Shown here: piece after piece, positions 37,683 to 46,927 of the stretch | How positions within the stretch are numbered: the first letter of the stretch is position 1 | Layout of the letters: every line of letters begins with the position of its first letter | Assembly (NCBI RefSeq): GCF_004010055.1 | Contig: NZ_RQVT01000048.1 | Span: 31,731-95,730 of the forward strand | Origin: Psychroflexus aestuariivivens | GTDB lineage: Bacteria; Bacteroidota; Bacteroidia; Flavobacteriales; Flavobacteriaceae | Length of the DNA: 64,000 nucleotides | Direction of reading: 5' to 3' | Notes under the pieces: model-generated | Database searches by the model: none | What the model was told of the DNA's origin: nothing | What the model saw: the letters and a program-made list of their open reading frames with translations, nothing else | Position numbers and translations under genes: made by a program

Positions 37683-39290
37683 ATGAAAATTAAAAACTTA
37701 TTAATTATTTTCCCTTTGTTAGCCATTATTTTCCTCACGTCTTGTGAAGATGATTTGGATACAGAGGTGAGAGATCCAAATATTGTTTTGGATGAAGAAG
37801 TATTTGATGGACCAGAATCCTACAAGCAAGCTTTAGCAGGCGTTTATGCCAATTTAGCTTTGTCATCTTTAACAGATCCTGGTGCGTCAAACATTGGTGG
37901 ATTAGATCCCGGAACTGGTCAATACATGAGAGGTTTATTTAACCTACAAAATTTATCAACAGATGAAGCTATTTTCACTTTTGAAAATGACCCAGGAATC
38001 CGTGGACTTCAAAGAAATACATGGTCACCTGACAATCCACTGATTTTAGGTGCGTTTGCCAGACCAATGTTTCAAGTTTCCCTGTCAAATGAATTCCTAA
38101 GACAAACTTCTGAAACTGCTTTAAATTCAAGAGGTGTGCAAGGTGAATTAAAAGATGACATCCAAGTTTACAGAGCAGAAGTTAGAACTCTTAGAGCTTT
38201 AGCTTACTATCATTTGATGGATCTTTTCGGTAAGGCTCCATTTTATGACGAAACTACTGAACCAGGATTTACTCAAGGTCCTGAATACAATCGCGAACAA
38301 CTTTTTGAATTTATTGAAAGCGAATTAAACGAAGTTTTAGATCAATTACCTGAAGCCAATACTAATGAATACGCCAGAGTTGATCAGGGTGTTGCAAATA
38401 TGATTTTAGCTAAGATTTACCTTAATGCTGAAGTATACATCAATCAAGACCGATATGCGGATTGTTTGGCAAAATGTGAAGAAATCATTAACTCTACTTA
38501 CCAATTGACAGACAATTATCTTTACAATTTTATGGCAGATAATGATGTTAATGGTGCTCAAAATGAAATTATTTTCCCAGTTGTGAGTGATGGTCAACAA
38601 ACACAGAACTATGGTGGTACTACAATTATCATACAAGGTGCTGTGGGTGGTCCTGAACAAAATGGTGAAGATTTAGGTGTGAATCCAGGTGGTTTTGGCG
38701 GCTTGTTTAGGTTAAGACCTGAATTTTCTAGATTATTTGTAGAAAATCCACTTTTTGAAGATGACGACAGAAATGCTATAATTACTGAAGACCGAGATAT
38801 TGAAATCCCTACTGTAGGAAATAATGCAACTGGTTATATCACTACAAAATTCAGTAACAGAACTTCTACTGGTGAATTCGGCTCAGACAGAACTTTTGTT
38901 GACACAGATGTTCCAGTTTTTAGATTAGCCGATGTATATTTGATGTATGCTGAAGCTCACCTAAGAGGTGGCGGTGGCGACTTAGCAACTGCAACTAATT
39001 ACATCAATCTTCTTAGGGAAAGAGCTTTTGGTGATTCTTCTGGAAATATTAACAGTGGAGAATTAACTTTAGACTTCTTAATCGACGAGCGCGCTAGAGA
39101 ATTATACTGGGAAAGTCATAGACGACAAGACTTGATAAGGTTCAATAGATATACTGGAAATCAATATATCTGGTCCTACAAAGGCGGACCACAACAAGGA
39201 ACTTCTATAGACAATTATAGAACACTCTACCCTATTCCAACGGCAAGTTTAGCCACCAATCAAAATTTAACTCAAAATACAGGATATTAA
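37683..39290 (+). CDS. susD: SusD-like starch-binding lipoprotein (RagB/SusD family)
   Basis: 535 residues. Lipoprotein signal IIFPLLAIIFLTSCEDDLD (Cys about 21), followed by the surface-export-like acidic residues after Cys. SusD fold: EVRTLRALAYYHLMDLFGKAPF (TPR helix with the conserved aromatic segment), GVANMILAKIYLNAEVY, LADVYLMYAEAHLRGGGGD, and the C-terminal LIDERARELYWESHRRQDLIRFNRY hallmark, given here in two overlapping parts: LIDERARELYWESHRRQ and RRQDLIRFNRY. It forms the lid of the SusC barrel and binds the glycan at the cell surface. Cotranscribed with susC and the downstream glycan-binding lipoprotein. Confidence 0.96.
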   Translation: MKIKNLLIIFPLLAIIFLTSCEDDLDTEVRDPNIVLDEEVFDGPESYKQALAGVYANLALSSLTDPGASNIGGLDPGTGQYMRGLFNLQNLSTDEAIFTFENDPGIRGLQRNTWSPDNPLILGAFARPMFQVSLSNEFLRQTSETALNSRGVQGELKDDIQVYRAEVRTLRALAYYHLMDLFGKAPFYDETTEPGFTQGPEYNREQLFEFIESELNEVLDQLPEANTNEYARVDQGVANMILAKIYLNAEVYINQDRYADCLAKCEEIINSTYQLTDNYLYNFMADNDVNGAQNEIIFPVVSDGQQTQNYGGTTIIIQGAVGGPEQNGEDLGVNPGGFGGLFRLRPEFSRLFVENPLFEDDDRNAIITEDRDIEIPTVGNNATGYITTKFSNRTSTGEFGSDRTFVDTDVPVFRLADVYLMYAEAHLRGGGGDLATATNYINLLRERAFGDSSGNINSGELTLDFLIDERARELYWESHRRQDLIRFNRYTGNQYIWSYKGGPQQGTSIDNYRTLYPIPTASLATNQNLTQNTGY

Positions 39291-39307
39291 TTTTAAAACA
39301 TAAGATT

Positions 39308-40507
39308 ATGATTTATAAATTTTCAAAATTATTTTTAGTAGTGTTTGCTTTAGTAGCTTTCATAGCTTGTGAAGACGATGACAATCTTGAATTCACTACA
39401 CAAACTCCAGATGAAATTAATTTCACAAATGATTTTTTAACTGAATATTTACTAAGTGCTGAAACTGCCCAAAACAATGCCGAGCGTTTTGTTTGGGAAT
39501 CACCAGACTTTGGTATACCAACGCCAATTAGTTATGAACTCCAAGGTTCTATAACTTCAGACTTCACTGAATTTGAAACTCTTGCATCAACAGAAAACAC
39601 TCAGGCAGCTGTATCTATTGGACAAATGTTGAGTTTAGCCAACGCTGCGGGGCTGGATAATGATCCAGAAACTGATGAACCAGACAATGGCATACTATAT
39701 TTTAGAGTGAAAGCTCTTATCGGTTCAGATGAAGCAGAAAATTCACCAGAAGGGCTATCAGAAACTGTAGTTTTGAATGTAAGACTGGTTGAAGCTGGCG
39801 GCGATGAGCCTGGTGGTATTTGTGACAATGAAGCACTTTATATCGTAGGTGCTGGTGCTCCAGACGCAGGATGGGGCTGGAGTTCTCCTGTGGTTTTAGA
39901 ATGTACCGGAGATAATGTTTACACAACTAATGTATTTTTAGACAGTAGTGGTGATGCTAATTTTAGATTTTTTACAGAAAATGGAAACTGGGATTCTGGA
40001 ATTAATTATCCGTCATTTGTTGAAGAAGGTTTCACTATTGACGAGCGTTTTGAAGATGCACAAGACGGTGATAATAATTTCTTATTCACAGGACCAACAG
40101 GTATTTACTTCATAACTGTAGATTATAACGAAATGACAATCACTTTGACAGAACAACAACCTGAGGGTGATTGTGGTGAATTAGACTCGTATTGGTTAGT
40201 TGGTGCTGGAGTTCCTGATGCAGGTTGGGGCTGGGCTTCTCCTGTAGCTGTTCCTTGTGCTGGCGAAGGTGTTTATAAAGCTTATGTCAATTTTGATAGT
40301 GATGGTGAAGGTAACTTTAGATTTTTCACAGAAAATGGAAACTGGGATTCTGGTCTAAACTTCCCACATTTTATTGATGAAGGATACACCATAGATCCAA
40401 TGTTTGAAGATGCTGGAGATGGTGACAATAATTTCTTATTTACAGGTCCAACTGGCGGATATCTGCTAACTGTAGATAGTGTAGATATGACTATTACTCT
40501 AAATTAA
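39308..40507 (+). CDS. SusE/SusF-like surface glycan-binding lipoprotein with duplicated domain
   Basis: 399 residues. Lipoprotein signal LFLVVFALVAFIACEDDDN (Cys about 21). Residues about 25-165 form a SusE-type domain (FVWESPDFGIPTPISYELQ). Two near-identical starch-binding modules follow, about 173-283 and 293-399, sharing VGAG-PDAGWGW, NFRFFTENGNWDSG and DGDNNFLFTGPTG. The aromatic residues of WGW and GNW are likely sugar contacts. The protein lacks the SusF third module. It stands third in the susCDE order, 17 bp after susD, and ends in a strong terminator. Surface exposure and starch binding are inferred from family and position. Confidence 0.88.
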   Translation: MIYKFSKLFLVVFALVAFIACEDDDNLEFTTQTPDEINFTNDFLTEYLLSAETAQNNAERFVWESPDFGIPTPISYELQGSITSDFTEFETLASTENTQAAVSIGQMLSLANAAGLDNDPETDEPDNGILYFRVKALIGSDEAENSPEGLSETVVLNVRLVEAGGDEPGGICDNEALYIVGAGAPDAGWGWSSPVVLECTGDNVYTTNVFLDSSGDANFRFFTENGNWDSGINYPSFVEEGFTIDERFEDAQDGDNNFLFTGPTGIYFITVDYNEMTITLTEQQPEGDCGELDSYWLVGAGVPDAGWGWASPVAVPCAGEGVYKAYVNFDSDGEGNFRFFTENGNWDSGLNFPHFIDEGYTIDPMFEDAGDGDNNFLFTGPTGGYLLTVDSVDMTITLN

Positions 40508-40521
40508 ATTATAATAATTTT

Positions 40522-40550
40522 AAAAGGCTGTCTTAATTGACAGCCTTTTT
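40522..40550 (+). terminator. Rho-independent terminator after the SusE-like gene
   Basis: AAAAGGCTGTC / GACAGCCTTTTT inverted repeat around TTAATT, ending in T, 15 bp after the stop. It lies between the susCDE genes and the secreted amylase, which therefore may need read-through or its own promoter. Confidence 0.85.
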
Positions 40551-40565
40551 TAAAATATCAATAGC

Positions 40566-43355
40566 ATGAGAAAAATATTACTTTTTATTTGTTTGATTAC
40601 AGCTGCTTTCGGATATAGTCAAGTGCAAACAGGAAATTTTACGGTTTCTCCGACCACTTTTGAAGAGGACGAAGAAATCACAATTACGGTTTCAGGAATA
40701 AATACTTCAACTTGGGGCGTTTCTGACGTGTATCTTTGGACTTGGTACGTTAGCGAAGATGGAAATACTCAAGCAGACTCTCCCACAAATGGAAGTTGGA
40801 CAAATTCCGACGAATCACAGAAAATGACTGATAATGGTGATGGTTCTTTTTCCTATACATTTACACCAACTAATTTATATGGTGCCACTAACATTGGTCA
40901 AATAGGAATGCTCGTAAAAGCTAAAGATGGGACTGGCGATAAAAAAACGCAAGATCAAATTTTTCCTGTAGGTAGTTTTCAGGTTACTCTGAATTCTCCA
41001 GATGAAACGACAACAGTTTTGAATTCTGGTGAGTCTTTAAACATTAGTGCTTCAGCAAGTCTAGATGCTGAATTTGAATTGTTTCAAAATGGAACTTCAG
41101 TTGATATTCAAAATGGAATTTCTGAATACCTTTTTTCTCTAACAATTACCGAAGATTCAAATTTTGAATTGATTGCTACAGAACCGAATTCTGGAGAAGT
41201 TTTTGAATTCACTTTCAATGCAATTTTAACTCCAAATCCTACAATTGCTCCAGTACCAGCAGGAATGGAAAATGGAATTAACTATGATAATAGTAATCCA
41301 GATGAAATCACTTTAGTCTTGTATGCGCCGAACAAATCTTTCGTACATGTTATAGGTAATTTCCATAATAACAACTGGGTTTTGGACAATCAGTATTTGA
41401 TGAATTATGATGATACCACCAATCAGTTTTGGTTAAAAATCGACAACTTGGATAGCATGCCGAGCGATGATTTCTTATTTCAATATGTCATCGAAACCAA
41501 TATTAAAGTTGCCGACCCCTACTCCACTTTGATTCTAAACGAAATTAATGATCAATTTATTGAGGAATCTACTTTTGCAAATATTCCTGAATATCCCGAA
41601 GCTGCTTCAGAAATTTTAAGTTGGGTAAGACTGAATCAAACTGATTACCAATGGCAAGTCACAGATTTTGAAAGACCTGCACAAGAAGATTTGGTTATTT
41701 ATGAGATGCTCATCAGAGATTTTGACGAAGATCATTCATTCAATTCTGTTGTTAACCGTTTAGATTATTTAGAAAATCTAGGCGTCAATGCGATAGAATT
41801 AATGCCTGTCAATGAATTTGATGGCAACATCAGTTGGGGTTATAATCCAGCATTCCATATGGGGCTAGATAAATATTATGGCACACCAGAAGATTTCAAA
41901 AATTTTGTAGATGAATGTCATGCACGTGGAATTGCAGTAATTTTAGACGTTGTTTACAATCATGCCACTGGACAAAATCCTTACTACAGAATGTATAATG
42001 ATTGTGGCGGTTGCTACAATGGTCAAGCTACAGCAGATAATCCTATTTTCAATCAAAACGATCCAAATACTGCTTTTCAGTTTTTCAATGACATCAATCA
42101 CGAATCTGCAGCAACTGAAGACTATGTTGATAAAATGAATCGTTTTTGGATAGAGGAATATAATATTGACGGATATCGGTTCGATTTTACCAAAGGCTTC
42201 ACCAATACTTCAGGAGATGGCGGTAGCTACGATGCATCTAGAATTTCTATTCTAAATAGAATGTATGACGAAATTCGTGCTTTCGATAACGATGCTTATG
42301 TCATTTTAGAACATTTCGCACCAAATTCCGAAGAAACAGAACTTATAAATCATCGTTTCACGACAAATAATGATGAACCAGGAATGATGATTTGGGGAAA
42401 TCATAATTTCGATTATAGTGAAGCTACGATGGGTTACAACTCGAATTTCTCTAACGTATCTTATCTGAACCGTGGTTGGTCAACACCTTCCAATGTTAGT
42501 TATATGGAAAGTCATGACGAGGAACGTTTGATGTACAAAAATCTTGAATTTGGTAATTCTAGTGGCGATTACGACATTACAGAACTCAACACCGCTTTGG
42601 ACAGAATGGAACTGGCAGGGGCGTTCTATTTCACGATTCCTGGACCAAAAATGATTTGGCAATTTGGTGAATTGGGTTACGATTATAGCATTAATTATTG
42701 TGAAGATGGCACAATTAGCGATGATTGCAGAACTGCACCAAAACCAATAGTTTGGGATTATTTAAATGATTCTGACCGTACGGATGTTTACGATTCTTGG
42801 GCAAAAATGATTCAGTTAAAACGTGATAACTCAATTTTCAGCACAGACAATTTCACCCTGGAAACTAACAATCCAGCCGAGAAGAAAATTTATCTTGTAG
42901 ATGACAATGCAGCTGCAAATGAACCTGAATTTGTAATAATCCTTGGAAACTTTGGCGTTACAGACATCACCACACAAGCCTTTTTTCAAGAAGCTGGAAC
43001 TTGGTATGAAGCAGTTTCAGAAACCGATCTGAATGTTCAACAAACAGATATGAATATCACTTTGGCACCTGGAGAATTTAAAATTTACTTCAACAATCCA
43101 CCAAATTTAAGTCAAACTGAAATTAAATCTTTAAACTATTCTGTATACCCAAATCCAAGTCAAGATTATTTTTCAATTTCAAATTCAGTTGAAAAAGTTG
43201 AAATATATGATTTGAATGGCAGACAAATCAAAACTTTTGAAGGAGACTTTTCTGCGAATCATAGATTCGAAATTGAAGATTTGAGCAGTGGTATTTATAT
43301 ATTAAGATATGAAAACTATAGACAATCTGAAACTAAAAAATTGATTATAGAATAG
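40566..43355 (+). CDS. T9SS-secreted GH13 alpha-amylase with N-terminal carbohydrate-binding modules
   Basis: 929 residues. Signal peptide ILLFICLITAAFGYSQ. N-terminal beta modules (about 20-235) include a segment related to SusE-type domains (VYLWTWYVSEDGN); a CBM48-like module (LYAPNKSFVHVIGNFHNNNW) lies near 250-330. GH13 catalytic core: ILDVVYNHATGQNPYY, GYRFDFTKGFTN (nucleophile Asp about 540), YVILEHFAPNSEE (Glu about 581), YMESHDEERLMY (Asp about 650). The final about 75 residues (YSVYPNPSQDYFSI… IYDLNGRQIKTF… LSSGIYILRYEN) are a type A T9SS sorting domain. It should attack starch outside the cell and feed SusCD. Confidence 0.93.
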   Translation: MRKILLFICLITAAFGYSQVQTGNFTVSPTTFEEDEEITITVSGINTSTWGVSDVYLWTWYVSEDGNTQADSPTNGSWTNSDESQKMTDNGDGSFSYTFTPTNLYGATNIGQIGMLVKAKDGTGDKKTQDQIFPVGSFQVTLNSPDETTTVLNSGESLNISASASLDAEFELFQNGTSVDIQNGISEYLFSLTITEDSNFELIATEPNSGEVFEFTFNAILTPNPTIAPVPAGMENGINYDNSNPDEITLVLYAPNKSFVHVIGNFHNNNWVLDNQYLMNYDDTTNQFWLKIDNLDSMPSDDFLFQYVIETNIKVADPYSTLILNEINDQFIEESTFANIPEYPEAASEILSWVRLNQTDYQWQVTDFERPAQEDLVIYEMLIRDFDEDHSFNSVVNRLDYLENLGVNAIELMPVNEFDGNISWGYNPAFHMGLDKYYGTPEDFKNFVDECHARGIAVILDVVYNHATGQNPYYRMYNDCGGCYNGQATADNPIFNQNDPNTAFQFFNDINHESAATEDYVDKMNRFWIEEYNIDGYRFDFTKGFTNTSGDGGSYDASRISILNRMYDEIRAFDNDAYVILEHFAPNSEETELINHRFTTNNDEPGMMIWGNHNFDYSEATMGYNSNFSNVSYLNRGWSTPSNVSYMESHDEERLMYKNLEFGNSSGDYDITELNTALDRMELAGAFYFTIPGPKMIWQFGELGYDYSINYCEDGTISDDCRTAPKPIVWDYLNDSDRTDVYDSWAKMIQLKRDNSIFSTDNFTLETNNPAEKKIYLVDDNAAANEPEFVIILGNFGVTDITTQAFFQEAGTWYEAVSETDLNVQQTDMNITLAPGEFKIYFNNPPNLSQTEIKSLNYSVYPNPSQDYFSISNSVEKVEIYDLNGRQIKTFEGDFSANHRFEIEDLSSGIYILRYENYRQSETKKLIIE

Positions 43356-43378
43356 CCATTTTTCCCTGATTTTGTTTG

Positions 43379-43414
43379 AAATCGGTTGTCAGTCTGGCAG
43401 CCGATTTTTTTTTT
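43379..43414 (+). terminator. Rho-independent terminator after the secreted amylase
   Basis: 12-bp inverted repeat AAATCGGTTGTC / GGCAGCCGATTT with two G-U wobbles and a 5-nt loop, followed by a long T-run that reaches into the end of the converging gene at 43413. Confidence 0.85.
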
Positions 43415-44102
43415 ATTCAATATCCAATTCTTCATTCGGTTTCAAATGAAATGTTTTTCTAAAGAAATACACAATCAAATACAGCAAAGGCGTGTCCAAT
43501 AAAGCGATCATTGCTTTGAATAAAAATCCACTTAACAACAAACCGCCGAACAAATCCCACTCTAACTCGCCAAAAACACTTAATAAAAACACGACTGTAA
43601 GTGTGTCTATAAATTGAGACGTGAAAGTTGAAAAATTATTCCGAAGCCATAAATATTTACCTTTGGTTAGTCTTTTCCAGAAATGATAGATATAAATATC
43701 GATGTATTGGGCTAAAAGATAAGCCAACATAGATGCGGAAACTGCAATCCCTGTCGCCCCAAATACCTTGTGAAACAAAGAATCGTCCAGCGGCGACCAT
43801 TCTGTGGCTGGCACTGCATCAGCGACCAAAATAATTACAAGCGAAAATACAGAAGCAAAAATACCGACCGTCACCATACGGTTGGCTTTTTTACGGCCGT
43901 AAATTTCACTGACGGCATCGGTGATCAAAAATGTTAGTGGATATGGCAAAATACCAACTGAAATTTCAAACGTATAAATTCCAAAAAAATCCCAGAAAAA
44001 AAACTTCTGGAAAATCAAATTCGAGGCCACCAATGATGCCACAAATAATGCCGCAAATGTGAGATAAATTTGTTGTGCTGAAAGTTTTTCTTTTAGTGTC
44101 AA
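43413..44102 (-). CDS. Queuosine precursor transporter (YhhQ/QueT-like, VUT family)
   Basis: 229 residues with six hydrophobic helices. Family hallmarks: an N-terminal FAALFVASLVASNLIFQKFF, LPYPLTFLITDAVSEIYGRKKANRMV near residue 50-75 (given as LPYPLTFLITDAVSEIYG then RKKANRMV), YLLAQYIDIYIYHFWKRLTKGKYLWLRNN (read in parts) and STFTSQFIDTLTVVFLL. The VUT/YhhQ family imports preQ0/preQ1 for tRNA queuosine synthesis. Single gene between converging and divergent neighbours; no preQ1 riboswitch is recognisable in the 112 bp upstream. Confidence 0.88.
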   Translation of the reverse strand: MTLKEKLSAQQIYLTFAALFVASLVASNLIFQKFFFWDFFGIYTFEISVGILPYPLTFLITDAVSEIYGRKKANRMVTVGIFASVFSLVIILVADAVPATEWSPLDDSLFHKVFGATGIAVSASMLAYLLAQYIDIYIYHFWKRLTKGKYLWLRNNFSTFTSQFIDTLTVVFLLSVFGELEWDLFGGLLLSGFLFKAMIALLDTPLLYLIVYFFRKTFHLKPNEELDIE

Positions 44103-44214
44103 GTTTTTTGAAATTGATAATTACCTTTGCTGACAAATTTAAGTTGCAAATGTGTTGTAAACTTAAAAATTGAAAATTATTGTCAATCAATAACTAATAA
44201 AATTTTCTTAACTT

Positions 44215-45354
44215 TTGAATTCGAAAACGACAGCTTATATTGCGCTAGGTAGCAATAAGGGGAATAAAATCGGCTGGTTATCTCAAGCCTTAAACTTCAT
44301 TTTTGAAGAAATCGGCGATGTAAAACGAGTTTCAAAAATATACAAAACACCAGCCTGGGGATTTGAAGGCGAAGATTTTCTAAACGCTGTCGTAGAAATA
44401 GACACGCGTTTTTCTGCTGAAAAAACCTTAAAAAAACTGCTGAATATTGAGCTAAAACTTGGACGAACTCGTATTGAAAATTCAGGTTACCAAAGTCGTA
44501 CCATAGATTTAGATTTAATTTTCTATGGTCAAGACCAAATCGAAAGTGAACATTTGACCATTCCGCACCCAAAAATGATTGACAGAAAATTTGTTTTGTA
44601 TCCTTTAGCAGATTTAATTCCAAATTTTGTACATCCCATTTTAAATTCAAAAATTTCGGATTTGGTCAAAACTACTTCAGATCATTCAGAAATCAATCCA
44701 ATTACTGAAACTTTAGCTCCAAAAACAGCAAGTTTTAGACAGGTAAATTATTTGACAATTGAAGGCAATATTGGCTCTGGAAAAACCAGTTTGGCTGAAA
44801 TGATTGCTGAAGACTTCAACGGAAAATTGATTTTGGAACGCTTCAAAGACAATCCTTTTTTACCAAAATTTTACGAAGACCAAAACCGTTATGCTTTTTC
44901 ACTGGAAATGTCGTTTCTCGCTGACCGCCATCAACAGTTGATGGACGATATTTCTCAACTTGATTTATTTTCAGATTTCGCCATTTCAGATTATAACCCT
45001 AACAAATCATTGATTTTTTCAAAAGTTACTTTACAAGAAGATGAATATCAGTTGTACAAGAAAATTTTCAATATCATGTATAGCGATGTTCCAAAACCTG
45101 ATGTCTACGTGTATTTGTACCAAAATACCGAACGATTGTTGGAGAATATTAAAAATCGAGGTCGTGACTACGAACAAAATATTTCACCCGATTATTTAAA
45201 AAAAATTAATGAAGGTTATTTGAATTTCTTCAAATCTCAAAATAAAATCGACGTAAAAATAATCGATATTTCAGATTTAGATTTTGTTAACAATAGAGAA
45301 GATTACTTATTTCTTTTGAACAGAATTTCAGAAATCAATGCTAAACTGAAATAA
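44215..45354 (+). CDS. folK: HPPK (FolK)–deoxynucleoside kinase fusion protein
   Basis: 379 residues, TTG start at 44215. Residues about 5-155 are 2-amino-4-hydroxy-6-hydroxymethyldihydropteridine pyrophosphokinase: AYIALGSNKGNKIGWL, SKIYKTPAWGFEGEDFLNAV, RTIDLDLIFYGQ and IPHPKMIDRKFVLYPLADL. Residues about 178-379 are a deoxynucleoside kinase: P-loop IEGNIGSGKTSLAEMIAEDF, LERFKDNPFLPKFYED, LEMSFLADRHQQL, ISDYNPNKSLIF and a lid RGRDYEQNISPDYL. So one chain joins folate synthesis with nucleoside salvage. Such fusions occur in Bacteroidota; whether the two active sites cooperate is not known. The second half alone would be annotated deoxyadenosine/deoxyguanosine kinase. Confidence 0.93.
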   Translation: MNSKTTAYIALGSNKGNKIGWLSQALNFIFEEIGDVKRVSKIYKTPAWGFEGEDFLNAVVEIDTRFSAEKTLKKLLNIELKLGRTRIENSGYQSRTIDLDLIFYGQDQIESEHLTIPHPKMIDRKFVLYPLADLIPNFVHPILNSKISDLVKTTSDHSEINPITETLAPKTASFRQVNYLTIEGNIGSGKTSLAEMIAEDFNGKLILERFKDNPFLPKFYEDQNRYAFSLEMSFLADRHQQLMDDISQLDLFSDFAISDYNPNKSLIFSKVTLQEDEYQLYKKIFNIMYSDVPKPDVYVYLYQNTERLLENIKNRGRDYEQNISPDYLKKINEGYLNFFKSQNKIDVKIIDISDLDFVNNREDYLFLLNRISEINAKLK

Positions 45355-45430
45355 TTCTATTTACTTTGAAAAGTACACGATTTTTTAGCTTAATTCTTAC
45401 TTATTGCTAATTGAGGTAATTTGTATTTTT

Positions 45431-45700
45431 TCAATTATTATGTATGTAAACCAAATAAACAATTTTATTTATTACTTGATAGAATAACGTAGTTTGTTTG
45501 TTCATAACTGCTTTTCTTAGTTCTGATTTAAAATTAGAGGCAGTAAATATGTATGGATTTTGAATTATTAAATCAAGTAAATGATTCAGCTTAATTTTAA
45601 AATTACTAACCTCTTTATCAGTCTAATTAAGTTTGATGTAATTTAAAATTTCTTCAATATTTTCAACTGATTCTGCTGACCACCTCAGTCTATAATCCAT
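45431..45700 (-). pseudogene. RelE/ParE-family toxin, interrupted by an in-frame TAG
   Basis: Reading the - strand from ATG 45700 gives 25 codons (MDYRLRWSAESVENIEEIL then NYIKLN), a TAG at 45623-45625, and 63 more codons in the same frame (TDKEVSNFKIKLNHLLDLI… ending VYLVYIHNN) to TGA at 45431-45433. Joined, it is an 89-codon ParE-like protein: RWSAESVENIEEIL, NPYIFTA, SELRKAVMNKQTTLFYQV and KIVYLVYI are all family features. The residue at the stop is normally Trp, so a single TGG to TAG change suffices. It overlaps the antitoxin by 11 bp, the normal toxin–antitoxin arrangement. Sequencing error or suppression cannot be excluded. It fills an otherwise empty gap of 335 bp. Confidence 0.85.
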
Positions 45701-45917
45701 ACTTAGCTTTTACTTCTTCATGAGAAATCGTGCGACCGTTTTCAATATCATCTATTCCTTGTTTTATCGATGCCATTTCTGCTTCAGACAAGTCGTTCCA
45801 CCAATCATTATTTTCAGTTTTTGAATTTTTTAAAGCTTTCAAATATTGAATTGTTTCATCATCTTCAAGCTTTGCGAGCCACTCAATCAATTCTAGTTTA
45901 ATCGTTTCTTGTCCCAT
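45690..45917 (-). CDS. Antitoxin of a ParE/RelE-type toxin–antitoxin pair
   Basis: 75 residues, intact. Mostly helical and acidic (LELIEWLAKLEDDETIQYLK…), ending ISHEEVKAKYGL; the 'DIENGRTISHEEVKAKY' tail is typical of small antitoxins encoded before RelE/ParE toxins in Bacteroidota. It should bind and neutralise the toxin with its C-terminal tail and repress its own promoter through the N-terminal part. The toxin gene downstream begins inside it but is broken by an amber codon, so this antitoxin is now an orphan or protects against homologous toxins elsewhere. Confidence 0.75.
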   Translation of the reverse strand: MGQETIKLELIEWLAKLEDDETIQYLKALKNSKTENNDWWNDLSEAEMASIKQGIDDIENGRTISHEEVKAKYGL

Positions 45918-46126
45918 AAAGTCTTTTAATCAAAAATACAAAAATTAAACTTACCTCTTTTTTTTAAAATTACGCAAAACCTTCTAAATAGATTCTATAG
46001 TTTGAGTAGCATTTAAAACTAACCTTAATTGCAGTGTTTTTTTGTTACTTCAATTCAATCTTTTCACACTTTGAAAACACATTGACCAGAATTTATAACC
46101 TAAATTTGTTTTTGAAAACAAGATTT

Positions 46127-46927
46127 ATGACTACAATTCTTAAAAAAGAAATCATTAGAAGTATTGAAATAGAGAAACAAAAAGTGTCCAATCTCTATGA
46201 AATTAAAAGTAAAACTGAAGATTTCACCAAACAATTGTTTTTAACGCTTTTTGATAAAAATACAGATATAGAACAAGGCATGGAGGTTTTGGAAAACCAG
46301 TTCATATCACTTACTGAATTGGTCTGCTTCAAAAATGAAAATCCATGTCGAGAAATTTGGACAACTTTCATGGGAAAATTACCAGAAATTCTCAGGAAAC
46401 TCAATGCTGACGCAGAATTTATAAGAGACAACGATCCAGCAGCCAATTCTTTAGATGAAGTATATTTAGCCTACCCTGGATTCTATGCCATTGCCATTTA
46501 CCGACTCAGTCATGCTTTACTAGATTTTGGATTACCACTTGTACCACGCTTAATGTCCGAATGCGCACATACACAAACTGGAACAGATATTAATCCAGGT
46601 GCAAAAATTGGAGTTCCATTTTTTATCGATCATGCCACTGGTGTCGTCATTGGTGAAACAAGCATTATCGAAGATCGTGTAAAAATTTATCAAGGCGTAA
46701 CTTTAGGAGGCCTTTCGGTAGACAAATCTATGACTAATAAAAAACGCCACCCAACAATAGAAAGCGATGTTACTATTTACGCCAATGCTACCATTTTGGG
46801 CGGCGAAACAGTTATTGGAAAAAATTCAACCATCGGTGGAAACGTTTGGTTGACCAAATCTGTTGCAGAGTCTTCGACAGTAACACATCAACCTCATATA
46901 AAAATTAAAGAAAATCAATCCTCATGA
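46127..46927 (+). CDS. cysE: Serine O-acetyltransferase (CysE/EpsC)
   Basis: About 266 residues from the ATG at 46127; the frame is open further back (to a TTG at 46034) but those 31 residues are unlikely. Left-handed parallel beta-helix acyltransferase: YPGFYAIAIYRLSHALL, INPGAKIGVPFFIDHATGVVIGE (split: PGAKIGVPFFIDHATG and VVIGETSIIED), KIYQGVTLGGLSVDK, KKRHPTIESDVTIYANATIL. It transfers acetyl from acetyl-CoA to serine, the first step of cysteine synthesis. Its stop overlaps the start of cysM by 4 bp (ATGA), so the two steps are translationally coupled. Confidence 0.92.
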   Translation: MTTILKKEIIRSIEIEKQKVSNLYEIKSKTEDFTKQLFLTLFDKNTDIEQGMEVLENQFISLTELVCFKNENPCREIWTTFMGKLPEILRKLNADAEFIRDNDPAANSLDEVYLAYPGFYAIAIYRLSHALLDFGLPLVPRLMSECAHTQTGTDINPGAKIGVPFFIDHATGVVIGETSIIEDRVKIYQGVTLGGLSVDKSMTNKKRHPTIESDVTIYANATILGGETVIGKNSTIGGNVWLTKSVAESSTVTHQPHIKIKENQSS

